From positions 2,480,001 through 2,544,000 of the forward strand of contig NZ_CP075371.1 of NCBI RefSeq assembly GCF_018459925.1: a stretch of 64,000 nucleotides of DNA, given 5' to 3'. This document shows, in pieces, positions 25,464-34,735 of this stretch. Every line of letters starts with the position of its first letter. The stretch's first letter is position 1. The stretch comes from Nocardioides aquaticus. GTDB taxonomy: Bacteria > Actinomycetota > Actinomycetes > Propionibacteriales > Nocardioidaceae. Under the pieces are notes generated by a model. The model searched no databases. It worked only from the letters and a program-made list of their open reading frames with translations, and was not told the origin of the DNA. A program made the translations under genes and the position numbers.

Positions 25464-26726
25464 TCAGTCCCGGGGCCGCGGGTAGGTGTCGGGACGGGCG
25501 ACGGCCACGACCTCCCCGACCACGATGATCGCCGGCGGGCGTACGGCGTGGGCCCGCAGGTCGGCGTCGAGGTCCGCCAGGGTCGACAGCACGGTGCGCT
25601 CCCCCGGCAGCGTGCCCTCGACCAGGACCGCCACCGGGGTGGTCGGCGCCCGCCCGCCCGTGACCAGCGCGGCCGCGATGGCACCGGCGTTCTCGACGGC
25701 CATCAGCAGCACCACGGTGCCGCGCAGCCGGCCGAGCGCGGCCCAGTCGACCAGGGAGCCGGGGTGCCCCGGCGGCAGGTGGCCGGACACCACGACCAGC
25801 TCGTGGGCCACACCGCGGTGGGTGACCGGGATCCCGGCCCGGGCAGGCACGGCCAGGGCCGAGGTCAGGCCCGGCACCACCGAGACCGGCACCCCGGCGG
25901 CCTCGCAGGCCAGCACCTCCTCGTACCCGCGGCCGAAGACGAACGAGTCGCCGCCCTTGAACCGCACCACCCGCTTGCCCTCGAGCGCCCGGGCGACGAT
26001 GAGCTCGTTGATCTGCTCCTGGCTGGCCGAGCGGCCCCGCGGCAGCTTGGCCACGTCGACCAGCTCCACCTCGGGCGCCAGCTCGTCCAGCAGCTCGCGG
26101 GGCGCCAGGCGGTCCGCGACGACGACGTCGGCGGTGGCCAGGGCGCGCCGGGCCGCGACGGTGGACAGCTCCGGGTCGCCCGGCCCGCCACCGACCAGGA
26201 CCACGCCGGCCGAGGTGTCGAGCCCGGACCGGGCGGTGAGCCGGCCGTCCTGGAGGCCGTCCATGATCTCGTCGCGCAACCGGGCCGACAGCCGGGGCTC
26301 ACGGTTGGCGAGCACCGCCACCGTCACCCCGCCGTGCCGGCCGACGGCCGGGGTCCAGGCGCTCGCGGTCGAGGCGTCGTCGGCACGCACGCAGAAGACC
26401 CGGCGCTCCTCGGCCGCGGCCAGGACCTCGGCGTTGACGTCCGGGTCGTCGGTGGCCGCGATCGCGTACCAGGTGTCGTCGAGGTCGGCCGCCTCGAACC
26501 GGCGCGGCTCCCAGGTGATCTCGGCGGTGAGGCCCTCCAGCGCGGGGGTGACCTCGGGCGAGACCACCACCACGTGGGCGCCGGCGCCGATCAGGGTGGG
26601 CACGCGGCGCTGGGCGACGTGCCCGCCGCCGACCACGACCACGCGGCGACCCGCCAGCCGCAGGCCCACGGGGTACGGCGGCGGCGCGGCGCGGTCGGCG
26701 GTCTCGAGGTCGTCACCGGGGGCCAT
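25464..26726 (-). CDS. cobA: Siroheme synthase-type fusion: precorrin-2 dehydrogenase plus uroporphyrinogen-III C-methyltransferase
   Basis: A 420-residue fusion. Residues 1-165 form the NAD-binding precorrin-2 dehydrogenase/ferrochelatase part ([13 protein letters not shown] near 28-40; FCVRADD); residues 175-415 form the SAM-dependent methyltransferase ([51 protein letters not shown]). Together they convert uroporphyrinogen III towards siroheme, the cofactor of sulfite and nitrite reductases. The layout is that of CysG, though actinobacterial copies are often named CobA. ATG at 26726 is chosen because upstream codons lack conservation and run into the divergent PEBP gene. Confidence 0.92.
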   Translation of the reverse strand: MAPGDDLETADRAAPPPYPVGLRLAGRRVVVVGGGHVAQRRVPTLIGAGAHVVVVSPEVTPALEGLTAEITWEPRRFEAADLDDTWYAIAATDDPDVNAEVLAAAEERRVFCVRADDASTASAWTPAVGRHGGVTVAVLANREPRLSARLRDEIMDGLQDGRLTARSGLDTSAGVVLVGGGPGDPELSTVAARRALATADVVVADRLAPRELLDELAPEVELVDVAKLPRGRSASQEQINELIVARALEGKRVVRFKGGDSFVFGRGYEEVLACEAAGVPVSVVPGLTSALAVPARAGIPVTHRGVAHELVVVSGHLPPGHPGSLVDWAALGRLRGTVVLLMAVENAGAIAAALVTGGRAPTTPVAVLVEGTLPGERTVLSTLADLDADLRAHAVRPPAIIVVGEVVAVARPDTYPRPRD

Positions 26727-26808
26727 GGGACCCAGTCTCTCGCGCACCGGCCCGCCGACCACCCGGCGGGTGGTGACCGGGCACCACCTCCTGGCTAGGT
26801 TCCGAGCC

Positions 26809-27338
26809 ATGAGCTCACTCGACCGCCCCGTCAGCCCCGACCCGTACGAGCTGCTGCCCGCCGTGCCGTCCTTCACCGTGACCAGCGAGGATGTCCGCCA
26901 GGGCGAGCCGCTGAAGGACGACCAGGTCGCCCACCTCGGCAACACCTCCCCCAGCTGTCCTGGGAGGGCGCCCCGGAGGGCACCAAGAGCTACACCGTGA
27001 CCTGCTTCGACCCCGACGCGCCGACCCCGAGCGGGTTCTGGCACTGGGTCCTGGTCGACCTGCCGGCCGACTGCACCTCGCTGCCGACCGGGATCGGGTC
27101 CGGCGAGGTCGACCTGCCCGGCAACGCCTTCATGTGCCGCAACGACATGGGCAGCAAGGACTTCGTCGGCGCCGCCCCGCCCGAGGGCGACCAGGTCCAC
27201 CGCTACTACTTCGTGGTGCACGCCGTGACCGCCGACAGCCTCGGCGTCGACTCCGACGCCACGCCGACGTTCGTGTCGTTCAACCTCGTCTTCAACACCG
27301 CCGCGCGCGGCATCCTGCAGGGCACCTTCCAGCACTGA
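26809..27338 (+). pseudogene. YbhB/YbcL family PEBP-like protein, interrupted by a one-base frameshift (probable sequencing error)
   Basis: The gene starts at ATG 26809, 7 bases after TAGGTT, and reads [20 protein letters not shown]... GNTSP; it then shifts frame and continues [24 protein letters not shown] to GILQGTFQH. The break is at the C-run near 26948-26952 (five C; six give [14 protein letters not shown], the expected family sequence). Restored length is 176 residues. PEBP-like proteins bind anionic ligands (DPDAP and the HWV segment form the pocket); the mycobacterial relative lies in the same chromosomal segment as mshC. Probably intact in the living organism. Confidence 0.88.
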
Positions 27339-27373
27339 GCCCGGCACCCAGCCCGGCACCCAGCCCGGCACCC
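27338..27373 (+). repeat. Three tandem copies of a 12-bp unit
   Basis: AGCCCGGCACCC at 27338, 27350 and 27362, starting on the last base of the PEBP stop codon. A partial fourth copy follows. Probably slippage. Confidence 0.85.
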
Positions 27374-27393
27374 AGCCCCGTCAGCGCCGTCCC

Positions 27394-27423
27394 GGGCGTC
27401 TGAGCCGTTGTGCTCAGGCGCCC
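27394..27423 (+). terminator. Terminator hairpin after the PEBP gene
   Basis: GGGCGTCTGAGC, loop CGTTGT, GCTCAGGCGCCC: a 12-bp stem with one G-T pair, 28 bases before the next gene. Confidence 0.7.
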
Positions 27424-27447
27424 ACGGCGCGTCGCGGCCACGATGGG

Positions 27448-28047
27448 GTGATGGCCCCCCGACCCGTCCTGCTGCGCTGGGCACCGCCCCTCGTGCTCGC
27501 GCTCACCGTCGCCCAGCTGGCGGTCGCGCAGTGGGTGCCGGGCATCGAGCGCTTCGAGGGCAAGGCCTTCGGCGCGCGCCTGCTGCTCTACCCCCTGCTG
27601 ATGCTGGCCGTCCCCGCCGCCTGGTGGTGGCGGGCGCGACGCAGGCCGCCGGCCGACCGCACCGTGCCGTACGCCGCCTTCACGCTGGTCATGCTGCCGT
27701 TCCTGGTGGACGTGACGGGCAACAGCCTGGACCTCTACGACGCCGTGGTCTGGTGGGACGACCTCAACCACCTGGTGAACTGGATGCTGCTGACGGCCGG
27801 GCTCGGCCTCCTGGTCGGACCGGCCGTCCGGCCCCGGTGGGCGCTCGGGCTGATGCTCACCGGACTGGGTGCGCTCCTCGCGGTCGGGTGGGAGCTCGGC
27901 GAGTGGTTCACCTTCATCCGGCACGGCACCGAGCTCTCCGACGCCTACACCGACACCCTGGGCGACCTGGCGCTCGGGACGCTGGGCTCGCTGGTCGCCG
28001 CGCTGATGGTGACGAAAGTCCTTTACCGCGCCCCCCTCCGTCACTAG
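27448..28047 (+). CDS. Polytopic membrane protein (DUF2238/YjdF-like)
   Basis: About 199 residues with some five transmembrane helices (roughly 8-28, 45-61, 74-92, 108-126 and 132-150) and a final one near 172-190. The pattern VDVTGNSLDLYD, WWDDLNHLVNW, WELGEWF and SDAYTDTLGDLALGTLG, with acidic and histidine residues in or near membrane helices, matches the DUF2238 group; function unknown. GTG 27448 and ATG 27451 are both possible. Its 3' end carries the promoter of the permease gene that follows. Confidence 0.72.
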   Translation: MMAPRPVLLRWAPPLVLALTVAQLAVAQWVPGIERFEGKAFGARLLLYPLLMLAVPAAWWWRARRRPPADRTVPYAAFTLVMLPFLVDVTGNSLDLYDAVVWWDDLNHLVNWMLLTAGLGLLVGPAVRPRWALGLMLTGLGALLAVGWELGEWFTFIRHGTELSDAYTDTLGDLALGTLGSLVAALMVTKVLYRAPLRH

Positions 28048-28050
28048 GTT
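28022..28050 (+). promoter_or_regulatory. Candidate promoter of the ethanolamine operon
   Basis: TTTACC (28022-28027), 17 bases, TAGGTT (28045-28050). This gives a leader of about 45 bases with a GGCGGAG ribosome site before ATG 28103. It overlaps the end of the preceding membrane-protein gene. Confidence 0.45.
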
Positions 28051-28102
28051 CGGTCCACCGCGCCGGGCTCCCGCCCGTGGCGCCGTCTGGGCGGAGACAG
28101 CG

Positions 28103-29575
28103 ATGACCGATCAACGAGCGACGACGGGGGCCGGGAGCGGCACCAGCAGCGGGGCCGGCAGCGGGACCGGGTCGGGCCCGGGCGACGCGGAGTACTTCGA
28201 GGAGCGCCAGCTCCAGCGCGGCGCCGCCGGGTGGGTGCTGCTGGCAGGGCTGGGGGTCGCCTACGTCATCTCGGGCGACTTCGCCGGCTGGAACTTCGGC
28301 CTGGCCGAGGGCGGCTGGGGCGGCATGCTGGTCGCCACGATCGTCATCGGCACCCTCTACTTCTGCATGGTGCTCGGCCTGGCCGAGCTGTCCTCCACGA
28401 TCTCCACCGCCGGCGGTGGGTACGGCTTCGCCCGTCGCGCGCTCGGGCCGTGGGGCGGGTTCCTCACCGGCACCGCGATCCTGATCGAGTACGCCATCGC
28501 GCCGGCCGCGATCGCGAACTTCATCAGCGCCTACACCGAGTCGCTGTTCGGGATCAGCGGCCCGCTGGTCTTCGCGCTGTTCTACGCCGTCTTCATCGGG
28601 CTGCACATCTACGGCGTCGGCGAGGCGCTGAAGCTGATGTTCGTGATCACCGCGATCGCGGTCGTGGCGCTGCTGGTGTTCGTCGTCGCCGCGGCGCTGC
28701 AGTTCGACCCGGCCAACCTCACCGACATCCCCGCCGACCCCGACGCCGCGGGGTCGTCGTCGTTCCTGCCGCTCGGGGTGCTCGGGATCTGGGCCGCGCT
28801 GCCGTACGCGATCTGGTTCTTCCTGGCCGTCGAGGGCGTCCCGCTGGCCGCCGAGGAGACCAAGGACCCCGCCAAGGCCATGCCGCGCGGGATCATCGCC
28901 GCGATGCTCATCCTGGCGGCCTTCGCCGCCATGATCCTGGTCGTCGGCCCCGGCGCCGCCGGTTCGCAGAGCCTCACCGAGTCCGGCAACCCGCTGGTCG
29001 ACACGCTCGAGACGGCGTACGACGGGTCGACCGCGGTGAGCACGTTCGTCAACGTGATCGGCCTGCTCGGCCTGGTCGCCAGCTTCTTCTCGATCATCTA
29101 CGCCTACTCGCGCCAGACGTTCGCCCTCTCACGGGCCGGCTACCTGCCGACGGTGCTGTCGAAGACCGGCAGCCGCAAGACGCCGTACCTCGCGCTGATC
29201 GTGCCCGGGGTGATCGGGTTCGTGATGGCCGTCTTCAACCAGGGCGACCTGCTGATCCTGGTCGCCGTCTTCGGCGCCACCATCTCCTACGTGCTGATGA
29301 TGACCAGCCACATCGTGCTGCGCTTCAAGGAGCCCGACCTCGAGCGGCCCTACCGCACCCCCGGCGGGATCGTGACCACCGGCATCGCCCTCGTGCTCTC
29401 GCTCGTCGCCGTGGTCGCCTGCTACGTCGTCGAGCCGCGCGTGATCCTGGTGACGGCCGGCGTCTTCGTGCTGGCCATCGCCTACTTCGGGCTCTACTCC
29501 CGACACCACATCAGGCAGGGGGCTCCCGAGGAGGAGTTCGCCGCCATCAGCGACGCCGAGAAGGGCCTCAAGTGA
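28103..29575 (+). CDS. eat: Ethanolamine permease (APC family)
   Basis: A 490-residue transporter of the amino acid-polyamine-organocation superfamily with about twelve membrane helices from residue 43 onward. Residues 1-35 are a Gly/Ser-rich tail. The start of helix 1, VAYVISGDFAGWNFGLAEGGWGG, and FFLAVEGVPLAAEETKDPAKAMPRG match the ethanolamine permease subfamily (TIGR00908). Imports ethanolamine, probably with protons. First gene of the operon; the next gene starts within its stop codon (GTGA). A candidate promoter lies at 28022-28050. Confidence 0.88.
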   Translation: MTDQRATTGAGSGTSSGAGSGTGSGPGDAEYFEERQLQRGAAGWVLLAGLGVAYVISGDFAGWNFGLAEGGWGGMLVATIVIGTLYFCMVLGLAELSSTISTAGGGYGFARRALGPWGGFLTGTAILIEYAIAPAAIANFISAYTESLFGISGPLVFALFYAVFIGLHIYGVGEALKLMFVITAIAVVALLVFVVAAALQFDPANLTDIPADPDAAGSSSFLPLGVLGIWAALPYAIWFFLAVEGVPLAAEETKDPAKAMPRGIIAAMLILAAFAAMILVVGPGAAGSQSLTESGNPLVDTLETAYDGSTAVSTFVNVIGLLGLVASFFSIIYAYSRQTFALSRAGYLPTVLSKTGSRKTPYLALIVPGVIGFVMAVFNQGDLLILVAVFGATISYVLMMTSHIVLRFKEPDLERPYRTPGGIVTTGIALVLSLVAVVACYVVEPRVILVTAGVFVLAIAYFGLYSRHHIRQGAPEEEFAAISDAEKGLK

Positions 29576-30969
29576 CCGACCACTCCCCCACCTCCGGGAC
29601 CGACACCCCCGTCAACGACCGGATGCTCACCCTGGACCGGTTGCGGCACCTCATCACCGGCGGCGAGATCGACACCGTGGTGATGGCCTTCACCGACATG
29701 CAGGGCCGGCTGCAGGGCAAGCGTCTGCACGCGGCGTACTTCCTGGACGTGGCGCTAAAGGCCGGCACCGAGGGCTGCAACTACCTGCTGGCCGTCGACG
29801 TCGAGATGAACACCGTCGACGGCTACGCCATCTCCTCGTGGGAGCGCGGGTACGGCGACATGGAGTTCGTCCCGGACTGGCAGACCCTGCGGCTGCTGCC
29901 GCACCTGCCGGGCACCGCGATGGTGCAGTGCGACCTCGCCTGGCTCGACGGCGAGCCGGTGCTGGAGTCACCGCGGACGATCCTGCGCCGACAGCTGGAC
30001 CGGGCCCGCGACATGGGGTTCAGCGTCCACGCCGGCACCGAGCTGGAGTTCATCGCCTTCGAGGACACCTACGAGGCCGCGCACGACGCCGACTACCACC
30101 GGCTGCGCCCGGTCAACCAGTACAACATCGACTACTCGGTGCTCGGCACGACCCGCGTCGAGCCGCTGCTGCGCGACATCCGCAACCACATGTACGCCGC
30201 GGGGATGGACGTCGAGGGCGCCAAGGGCGAGTGCAACTTCGGTCAGCACGAGATCGGCTTCCTCTACAACACCGCGATGGTCACCTGCGACCACCACGTC
30301 GTCTACAAGACCGCCGCCAAGGAGATCGCCGCCCAGCACGGCCGGTCGCTGACCTTCATGGCCAAGTACGACCAGCGCGAGGGCAACTCCTGCCACATCC
30401 ACCTGTCGCTGCGGGGCACCGACGGCGACCTCGTCTTCTGGGACGAGAAGAAGAACGCCCGGACGAAGCTCTACGACTCGTTCGTGGCCGGGCTGCTGTC
30501 GACGATGGCCGACTTCACGCTCCTGTACGCGCCCAACGTCAACTCCTACAAGCGGTTCGCCGGCGGCTCCTTCGCCCCGACCGCGATCGCCTGGGGCACC
30601 GACAACCGCACCTGCGCGGTACGCCTGGTCGGCCACGGCGCCTCGGCCCGCCTGGAGAACCGGGTCCCCGGCGGCGACGTGAACCCGTACCTGGCCGTGG
30701 CGGCGATGCTTGCCGGCGGCCTGCACGGCGTCGAGCAGGAGCTCAAGGGCGTGTCCGAGACCCAGGGCAACGCCTACGAGAGCGGCGAGGAGCTCGTGCC
30801 GCGCACCCTGCACGCGGCCCGGGAGCGGTGGGCGACCTCGGAGGTGGCACGATCGGCGTTCGGTGACGCCGTCGTCGACCACTACACCACCATGGCCGAC
30901 GTCGAGCTCGCCGCGTTCGACGCCGCCGTCACCGACTGGGAGCGCCGCCGCGGCTTCGAGCGTCTCTGA
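29572..30969 (+). CDS. Glutamine synthetase family protein, likely gamma-glutamylethanolamide (or polyamine) synthetase
   Basis: A 465-residue type III-like glutamine synthetase homologue. The beta-grasp N-domain (VVMAFTDMQGRLQGKRL) and catalytic residues are visible: GTELEFIAF, GECNFGQHEIGF, SCHIHLSLRG, NSYKRFAGGSFAPTAIAWG, and the arginines in RLENRVPGGDVNPYLA. Instead of ammonia it probably couples glutamate to an amine with ATP: Streptomyces GlnA4 does so with ethanolamine and GlnA3 with polyamines. The neighbour permease argues for ethanolamine. GTG overlaps the permease stop. Whether it could serve as an ordinary glutamine synthetase is unlikely, as that enzyme has a different C-terminal adenylylation region. 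Confidence 0.88.
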   Translation: MTDHSPTSGTDTPVNDRMLTLDRLRHLITGGEIDTVVMAFTDMQGRLQGKRLHAAYFLDVALKAGTEGCNYLLAVDVEMNTVDGYAISSWERGYGDMEFVPDWQTLRLLPHLPGTAMVQCDLAWLDGEPVLESPRTILRRQLDRARDMGFSVHAGTELEFIAFEDTYEAAHDADYHRLRPVNQYNIDYSVLGTTRVEPLLRDIRNHMYAAGMDVEGAKGECNFGQHEIGFLYNTAMVTCDHHVVYKTAAKEIAAQHGRSLTFMAKYDQREGNSCHIHLSLRGTDGDLVFWDEKKNARTKLYDSFVAGLLSTMADFTLLYAPNVNSYKRFAGGSFAPTAIAWGTDNRTCAVRLVGHGASARLENRVPGGDVNPYLAVAAMLAGGLHGVEQELKGVSETQGNAYESGEELVPRTLHAARERWATSEVARSAFGDAVVDHYTTMADVELAAFDAAVTDWERRRGFERL

Positions 30970-31002
30970 CCCCCGCCCCCGCACGACTGGGAGAAGAGCC
31001 CC

Positions 31003-32373
31003 ATGAGCACCACCTGCACCGTCGTCGACCCTGCCTCGGGCCACGAGCTCACGGAGGTCGCGATGGCCTCGGTCGCTGAGACCGACGCCGCGATCGAGCG
31101 CGCCCACGACGCCTTCGCGGCCTGGCGCGCGGTGTCCCCCGGCGAACGTGCCCGGCTGCTGCGCCGCTTCGGCGACGTGGTCGACGCCCACCTCGAGGAG
31201 CTCGCCGATCTCGAGGTCCGCAACGCCGGGCACACCCGCGGCAACGCCCGCTGGGAGGCCGGCAACGTCCGCGACTGCCTGCACTACTACGCCGGGGCGC
31301 CCGAGCGGCTGCACGGCCGCCAGATCCCGGTGGACGGCGGCGTCGACCTGACCTTCCACGAGCCGCTCGGCGTGGTCGGCATCATCGTGCCGTGGAACTT
31401 CCCGATGCCGGTGCTGGCGTGGGGCATGGCCCCGGCGCTGGCCGCCGGCAACTGCGTGGTCGTCAAGCCGGCCGAGCTCACCCCGCTGACCGCGATCCGG
31501 ATCGGGGAGCTCGCGCGCGAGGCCGGCCTGCCCGAGGGCGTGCTGACGGTCCTGCCCGGGGAGGGCCCGGTCGTCGGCGAGCGGTTCGTGACGCACCCGC
31601 TCGTGCGCAAGGTGTCCTTCACCGGTTCGACGCGGGTCGGCAAGCAGGTGATGGCCGGCTGCGCCGACCAGGTCAAGCGGGTCACCCTCGAGCTGGGCGG
31701 CAAGAGCGCGAACATCGTCTTCGCCGACACCGACGTGGCGGCCGCGGCGGCCGCGGCGCCGTACGCGGTCTTCGACAACGCCGGGCAGGACTGCTGCGCG
31801 CGCTCCCGGATCCTGGTCGAGCGCAGCGCCTACGACGAGTTCGTCTCCCGCCTCGAGCCGGCCGTGCGCGGCGTGCGGGTGCTGGACCCGGCCGACGAGG
31901 CCAGCGAGATGGGCCCGCTCGTCTCGGCCGTCCAGCGGGACCGGGTGCGGGGCTACCTGGACGGCGCCGAGGTGGCCTTCGCGGGCTCGGTGCCCGACAC
32001 CGACGCCGCCGCCGGGGGCTTCTGGGTCCCGCCGACCGTGGTCACCGTCGACGACCCCGCGGCCCGGTTGTGGCGCGAGGAGGTCTTCGGCCCGGTCGTG
32101 GCGGTGATGGCCTTCGACGGCGAGGAGGAGGCGGTCGCGCTGGCCAACGACACCGAGTACGGCCTCTCCGGGTCCATCTTCACCGCCGACGTCGGGCGCG
32201 CCCTGCGGGTCGCGCGCGGCGTCGAGTCGGGCAACCTGTCGGTCAACTCGCACGCGGCGGTCCGGTACTGGACCCCGTTCGGCGGCTACAAGCAGTCCGG
32301 CCTCGGTCGCGAGCTCGGGCCCGACGCCCCGGCCTCGTTCACCGAGGAGAAGAACGTCTTCATCGCCCACTGA
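31003..32373 (+). CDS. Aldehyde dehydrogenase, proposed gamma-glutamyl-aminoaldehyde dehydrogenase
   Basis: A 456-residue NAD(P)-dependent aldehyde dehydrogenase. Motifs: IIVPWNFPMPVLAWG (cofactor), VSFTGSTRVGKQV, catalytic glutamate in LELGGKSANIVF and catalytic cysteine in NAGQDCCARSRI (one of the adjacent pair), then EEVFGPVVAV. In gamma-glutamyl pathways it oxidises the glutamylated aldehyde to the acid. ATG 31003 lies 33 bases after the synthetase stop, behind a GAGAAGAG ribosome site. Its place between the amine ligase and the hydrolase is the evidence for substrate. Confidence 0.9.
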   Translation: MSTTCTVVDPASGHELTEVAMASVAETDAAIERAHDAFAAWRAVSPGERARLLRRFGDVVDAHLEELADLEVRNAGHTRGNARWEAGNVRDCLHYYAGAPERLHGRQIPVDGGVDLTFHEPLGVVGIIVPWNFPMPVLAWGMAPALAAGNCVVVKPAELTPLTAIRIGELAREAGLPEGVLTVLPGEGPVVGERFVTHPLVRKVSFTGSTRVGKQVMAGCADQVKRVTLELGGKSANIVFADTDVAAAAAAAPYAVFDNAGQDCCARSRILVERSAYDEFVSRLEPAVRGVRVLDPADEASEMGPLVSAVQRDRVRGYLDGAEVAFAGSVPDTDAAAGGFWVPPTVVTVDDPAARLWREEVFGPVVAVMAFDGEEEAVALANDTEYGLSGSIFTADVGRALRVARGVESGNLSVNSHAAVRYWTPFGGYKQSGLGRELGPDAPASFTEEKNVFIAH

Positions 32374-32397
32374 TCCCCCACCAGCAGGAGAACAACC

Positions 32398-33177
32398 ATG
32401 GCAGGACGCATCCAGGACCGGGTCGCGGTCGTCACCGGCGGCTGCTCGGGCATCGGCCTGGCGACCGTGCAGCGCTTCGTCGAGGAGGGCGCGAAGGTCG
32501 TCGTCGGCGACCTCGACGACGAGCGCGGCCACCAGCTGGTCGGCCAGCTCGGCGGGACCGACCTGCTGACCTACGTGCACACCGACGTCACCGACAAGGA
32601 CCAGGTCGACGCGCTGTTCCGCACCGCCAAGGAGACCTACGGCTCGGTCGACATCGCGTTCAACAACGCCGGGATCTCCCCGCCCGAGGACGACTCCATC
32701 CTGGACACCGACCTCGAGGCGTGGAAGCGGGTCCAGGACGTCAACCTGACCAGCGTCTACCTGTGCTGCAAGGCGGCGCTGCCCTACATGCTCGAGCAGG
32801 GACGCGGCTCGATCATCAACACCGCCTCGTTCGTGGCGGTGATGGGTGCGGCCACCTCGCAGATCTCCTACTCCGCCTCGAAGGGCGGCGTGCTCACCAT
32901 GACCCGCGAGCTCGGCGTGCAGTTCGCCCGCGAGGGCGTGCGGGTCAACGCGCTCTGCCCCGGCCCGGTCAACACCCCGCTGCTGCAGGAGCTGTTCGCC
33001 ACCGACGCCGAGCGCGCCGCCCGCCGGCTCGTCCACGTGCCGATGGGACGCTTCGGCGAGCCCTCCGAGATGGCCTCCGCCGTGCTGTTCCTGGCCTCCG
33101 ACGACAGCTCGTTCATGACCGCGACCACCTTCCTCGTCGACGGCGGCATCTCGGCCGCCTACGTCACCCCGCTCTGA
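32398..33177 (+). CDS. Short-chain dehydrogenase/reductase, proposed alcohol step of the operon
   Basis: A 259-residue Rossmann-fold SDR. Cofactor motif GGCSGIG (15-21), NNAG at about 90-93, and the catalytic Ser-Tyr-Lys set in TASFVAVM and ISYSASKGG. An aspartate after strand 2 (GDLDDERG) suggests NAD preference. In this operon it could oxidise gamma-glutamylethanolamide's alcohol to the aldehyde, supplying the aldehyde dehydrogenase. An AGGAG ribosome site precedes ATG 32398; 24 bases separate it from the upstream gene. Confidence 0.9.
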   Translation: MAGRIQDRVAVVTGGCSGIGLATVQRFVEEGAKVVVGDLDDERGHQLVGQLGGTDLLTYVHTDVTDKDQVDALFRTAKETYGSVDIAFNNAGISPPEDDSILDTDLEAWKRVQDVNLTSVYLCCKAALPYMLEQGRGSIINTASFVAVMGAATSQISYSASKGGVLTMTRELGVQFAREGVRVNALCPGPVNTPLLQELFATDAERAARRLVHVPMGRFGEPSEMASAVLFLASDDSSFMTATTFLVDGGISAAYVTPL

Positions 33178-33203
33178 GCGGGCGCCGGGAGGTGGGTGCA
33201 CGC

Positions 33204-33917
33204 GTGGGGGCACCGGTCGTCGGGCTGACGACCTACCGCGAGCAGGCCGCGTGGGGGGTCTGGACCGAGCGGGCCGACCTGCTGCACACGGCGTACGCCG
33301 ACGCCGTCGTCGCCGTCGGCGGACTGCCCCTGCTGCTGCCGCCCGTCGACACCGGCGACGTCCCGGGCGCCGCCGACGTCCTGGTCGCACGGCTGGACGC
33401 CCTCGTGGTCACCGGCGGCGCCGACGTCGACCCGGGCCGGTACGACGCGACGCCCCACGGCCGCACCGCCGGCTGGCGCCCCGACCGCGACGCGTGGGAG
33501 CTGGCGCTGCTGGCCGCCGCGGACGACGCGGGCCTCCCCGTGCTCGGCGTGTGCCGCGGGATGCAGGTGATGGCGGTGGCCGCCGGGGGCCGGCTCGAGC
33601 AGCACGTCCCGGACCGGGTCGGCCACGAGCAGCACTCCCCCGGCGGCGACGCGTTCGGTGACGTCGACGTCGCCACCCGGCCCGGCTCCCGCGTGGCCGG
33701 GCTCCTCGGGGAGCGCCTGACGGTGCGCTGCCACCACCACCAGGCCGTCGCCACCCACCCCGGCTGGGACGTCGTCGCCGAGGCCGCCGACGGCACCCCG
33801 GAGGCGATGGAGCGCCCGGGCGACCGGTTCTGCGTCGCCGTGCAGTGGCACCCCGAGACCGCCGCCGACGTCGGCCTGCTGGCCGGCCTGGTCCGCGCCG
33901 CCGCGGGCGGCGCATGA
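33204..33917 (+). CDS. Gamma-glutamyl hydrolase of the peptidase C26 / PuuD class
   Basis: A 237-residue class I glutamine-amidotransferase-like hydrolase. It has GLTTYRE, TGGADVDPGRYD, the nucleophile Cys in LGVCRGMQVMAV, and the His-Glu pair in VQWHPE. PuuD hydrolyses gamma-glutamyl-GABA; here the product would be gamma-glutamyl-glycine, giving glutamate and glycine. GTG 33204 is in frame with GTG 33192; GGGAGG at 33187-33192 favours 33204. The stop overlaps the next ATG (ATGA). Confidence 0.88.
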   Translation: MGAPVVGLTTYREQAAWGVWTERADLLHTAYADAVVAVGGLPLLLPPVDTGDVPGAADVLVARLDALVVTGGADVDPGRYDATPHGRTAGWRPDRDAWELALLAAADDAGLPVLGVCRGMQVMAVAAGGRLEQHVPDRVGHEQHSPGGDAFGDVDVATRPGSRVAGLLGERLTVRCHHHQAVATHPGWDVVAEAADGTPEAMERPGDRFCVAVQWHPETAADVGLLAGLVRAAAGGA

Positions 33918-34735
33918 GCCCCCTGCGCCGCGCCCGACCGGTCGTCCAGCTCAGCGCCCACCGGTGCGGGGCCGGCCAGGACCGCACCCTGGAGAACACC
34001 CGGGTCGCGCTGGACGGGGCGCTGCGGCTCCCGGTGGAGTACGTCGAGTTCGACGTGCAGCGCTGCGGTGACGGCACCCTGGTCTGCTTCCACGACGACT
34101 GGGTCTGGGTCGGCGACCGGCGCCGGGACCTGGCCGAGCTGACGTTCGCCGAGTTCGCGGCCCGGGCGCCGCACTTCCTGCGCTACGACGAGGTGCTGCC
34201 GGCCCTGGTCGGCCACGCGCGCGCCCACATCGACCTCAAGTTCAGCGACCCCGCGGCCGTGGTCGACGCGGTCGGGCAGGCCGTCGCGGTGCTCGGCGCC
34301 GACGAGATGATCGTGACCACCCTCGACGACCGCACCGTCCGGGTGGTGCGCGACTGGGCCGACGAGCACGGCCACGACCTGCTGGTCGGGCTGTCCCTGG
34401 GCCGGCGGGTGCGCGGGCTCCCGCTGAACCGCCAGCTCCGGATCCGCGCCTCGGAGCTGCTGCCCCGCGTGCGGATCCTGAACTCGCGCGCGAACCTCGT
34501 CGTGGCCAACCACACCCTGGCGCGCCTGGGCATCGCCGCCTTCGCGCGGCGCCGCGGCCTTCCGCTGCTGGTGTGGACCGTCGACACCGAGGACTCCCTG
34601 CGCTACTGGCTGCGCCCGGGCCGGGCCTGGCTGGTGACCAGCAACGAGCCGGCGCTGGCGCTGCGCGTACGCGCCGGCCTGGAGCGGTCCCGCCGCGCCG
34701 AGCGTCGCCGTGGCCTGGAAGGATCGGAGCCATGA
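33914..34735 (+). CDS. Glycerophosphodiester phosphodiesterase
   Basis: A 273-residue TIM-barrel phosphodiesterase that cuts glycerophosphodiesters to glycerol-3-phosphate and an alcohol such as ethanolamine. Catalytic pattern: H16-R17 (SAHRC, cysteine in place of the usual glycine), E27-N28-T29, E45-x-D47, H60 in CFHDD, and HIDLKF. No signal peptide, so it acts inside the cell. ATGA overlap with the gamma-glutamyl hydrolase couples the two, which suggests that ethanolamine is released from glycerophosphoethanolamine for the operon; that link is inference. Confidence 0.88.
   Translation: MSPLRRARPVVQLSAHRCGAGQDRTLENTRVALDGALRLPVEYVEFDVQRCGDGTLVCFHDDWVWVGDRRRDLAELTFAEFAARAPHFLRYDEVLPALVGHARAHIDLKFSDPAAVVDAVGQAVAVLGADEMIVTTLDDRTVRVVRDWADEHGHDLLVGLSLGRRVRGLPLNRQLRIRASELLPRVRILNSRANLVVANHTLARLGIAAFARRRGLPLLVWTVDTEDSLRYWLRPGRAWLVTSNEPALALRVRAGLERSRRAERRRGLEGSEP

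Noticed and set aside
29968..33390. 1140-codon open frame on the minus strand opposite the ethanolamine genes
   Set aside because: Shadow frame across three well-defined plus-strand genes; no domain recognisable.
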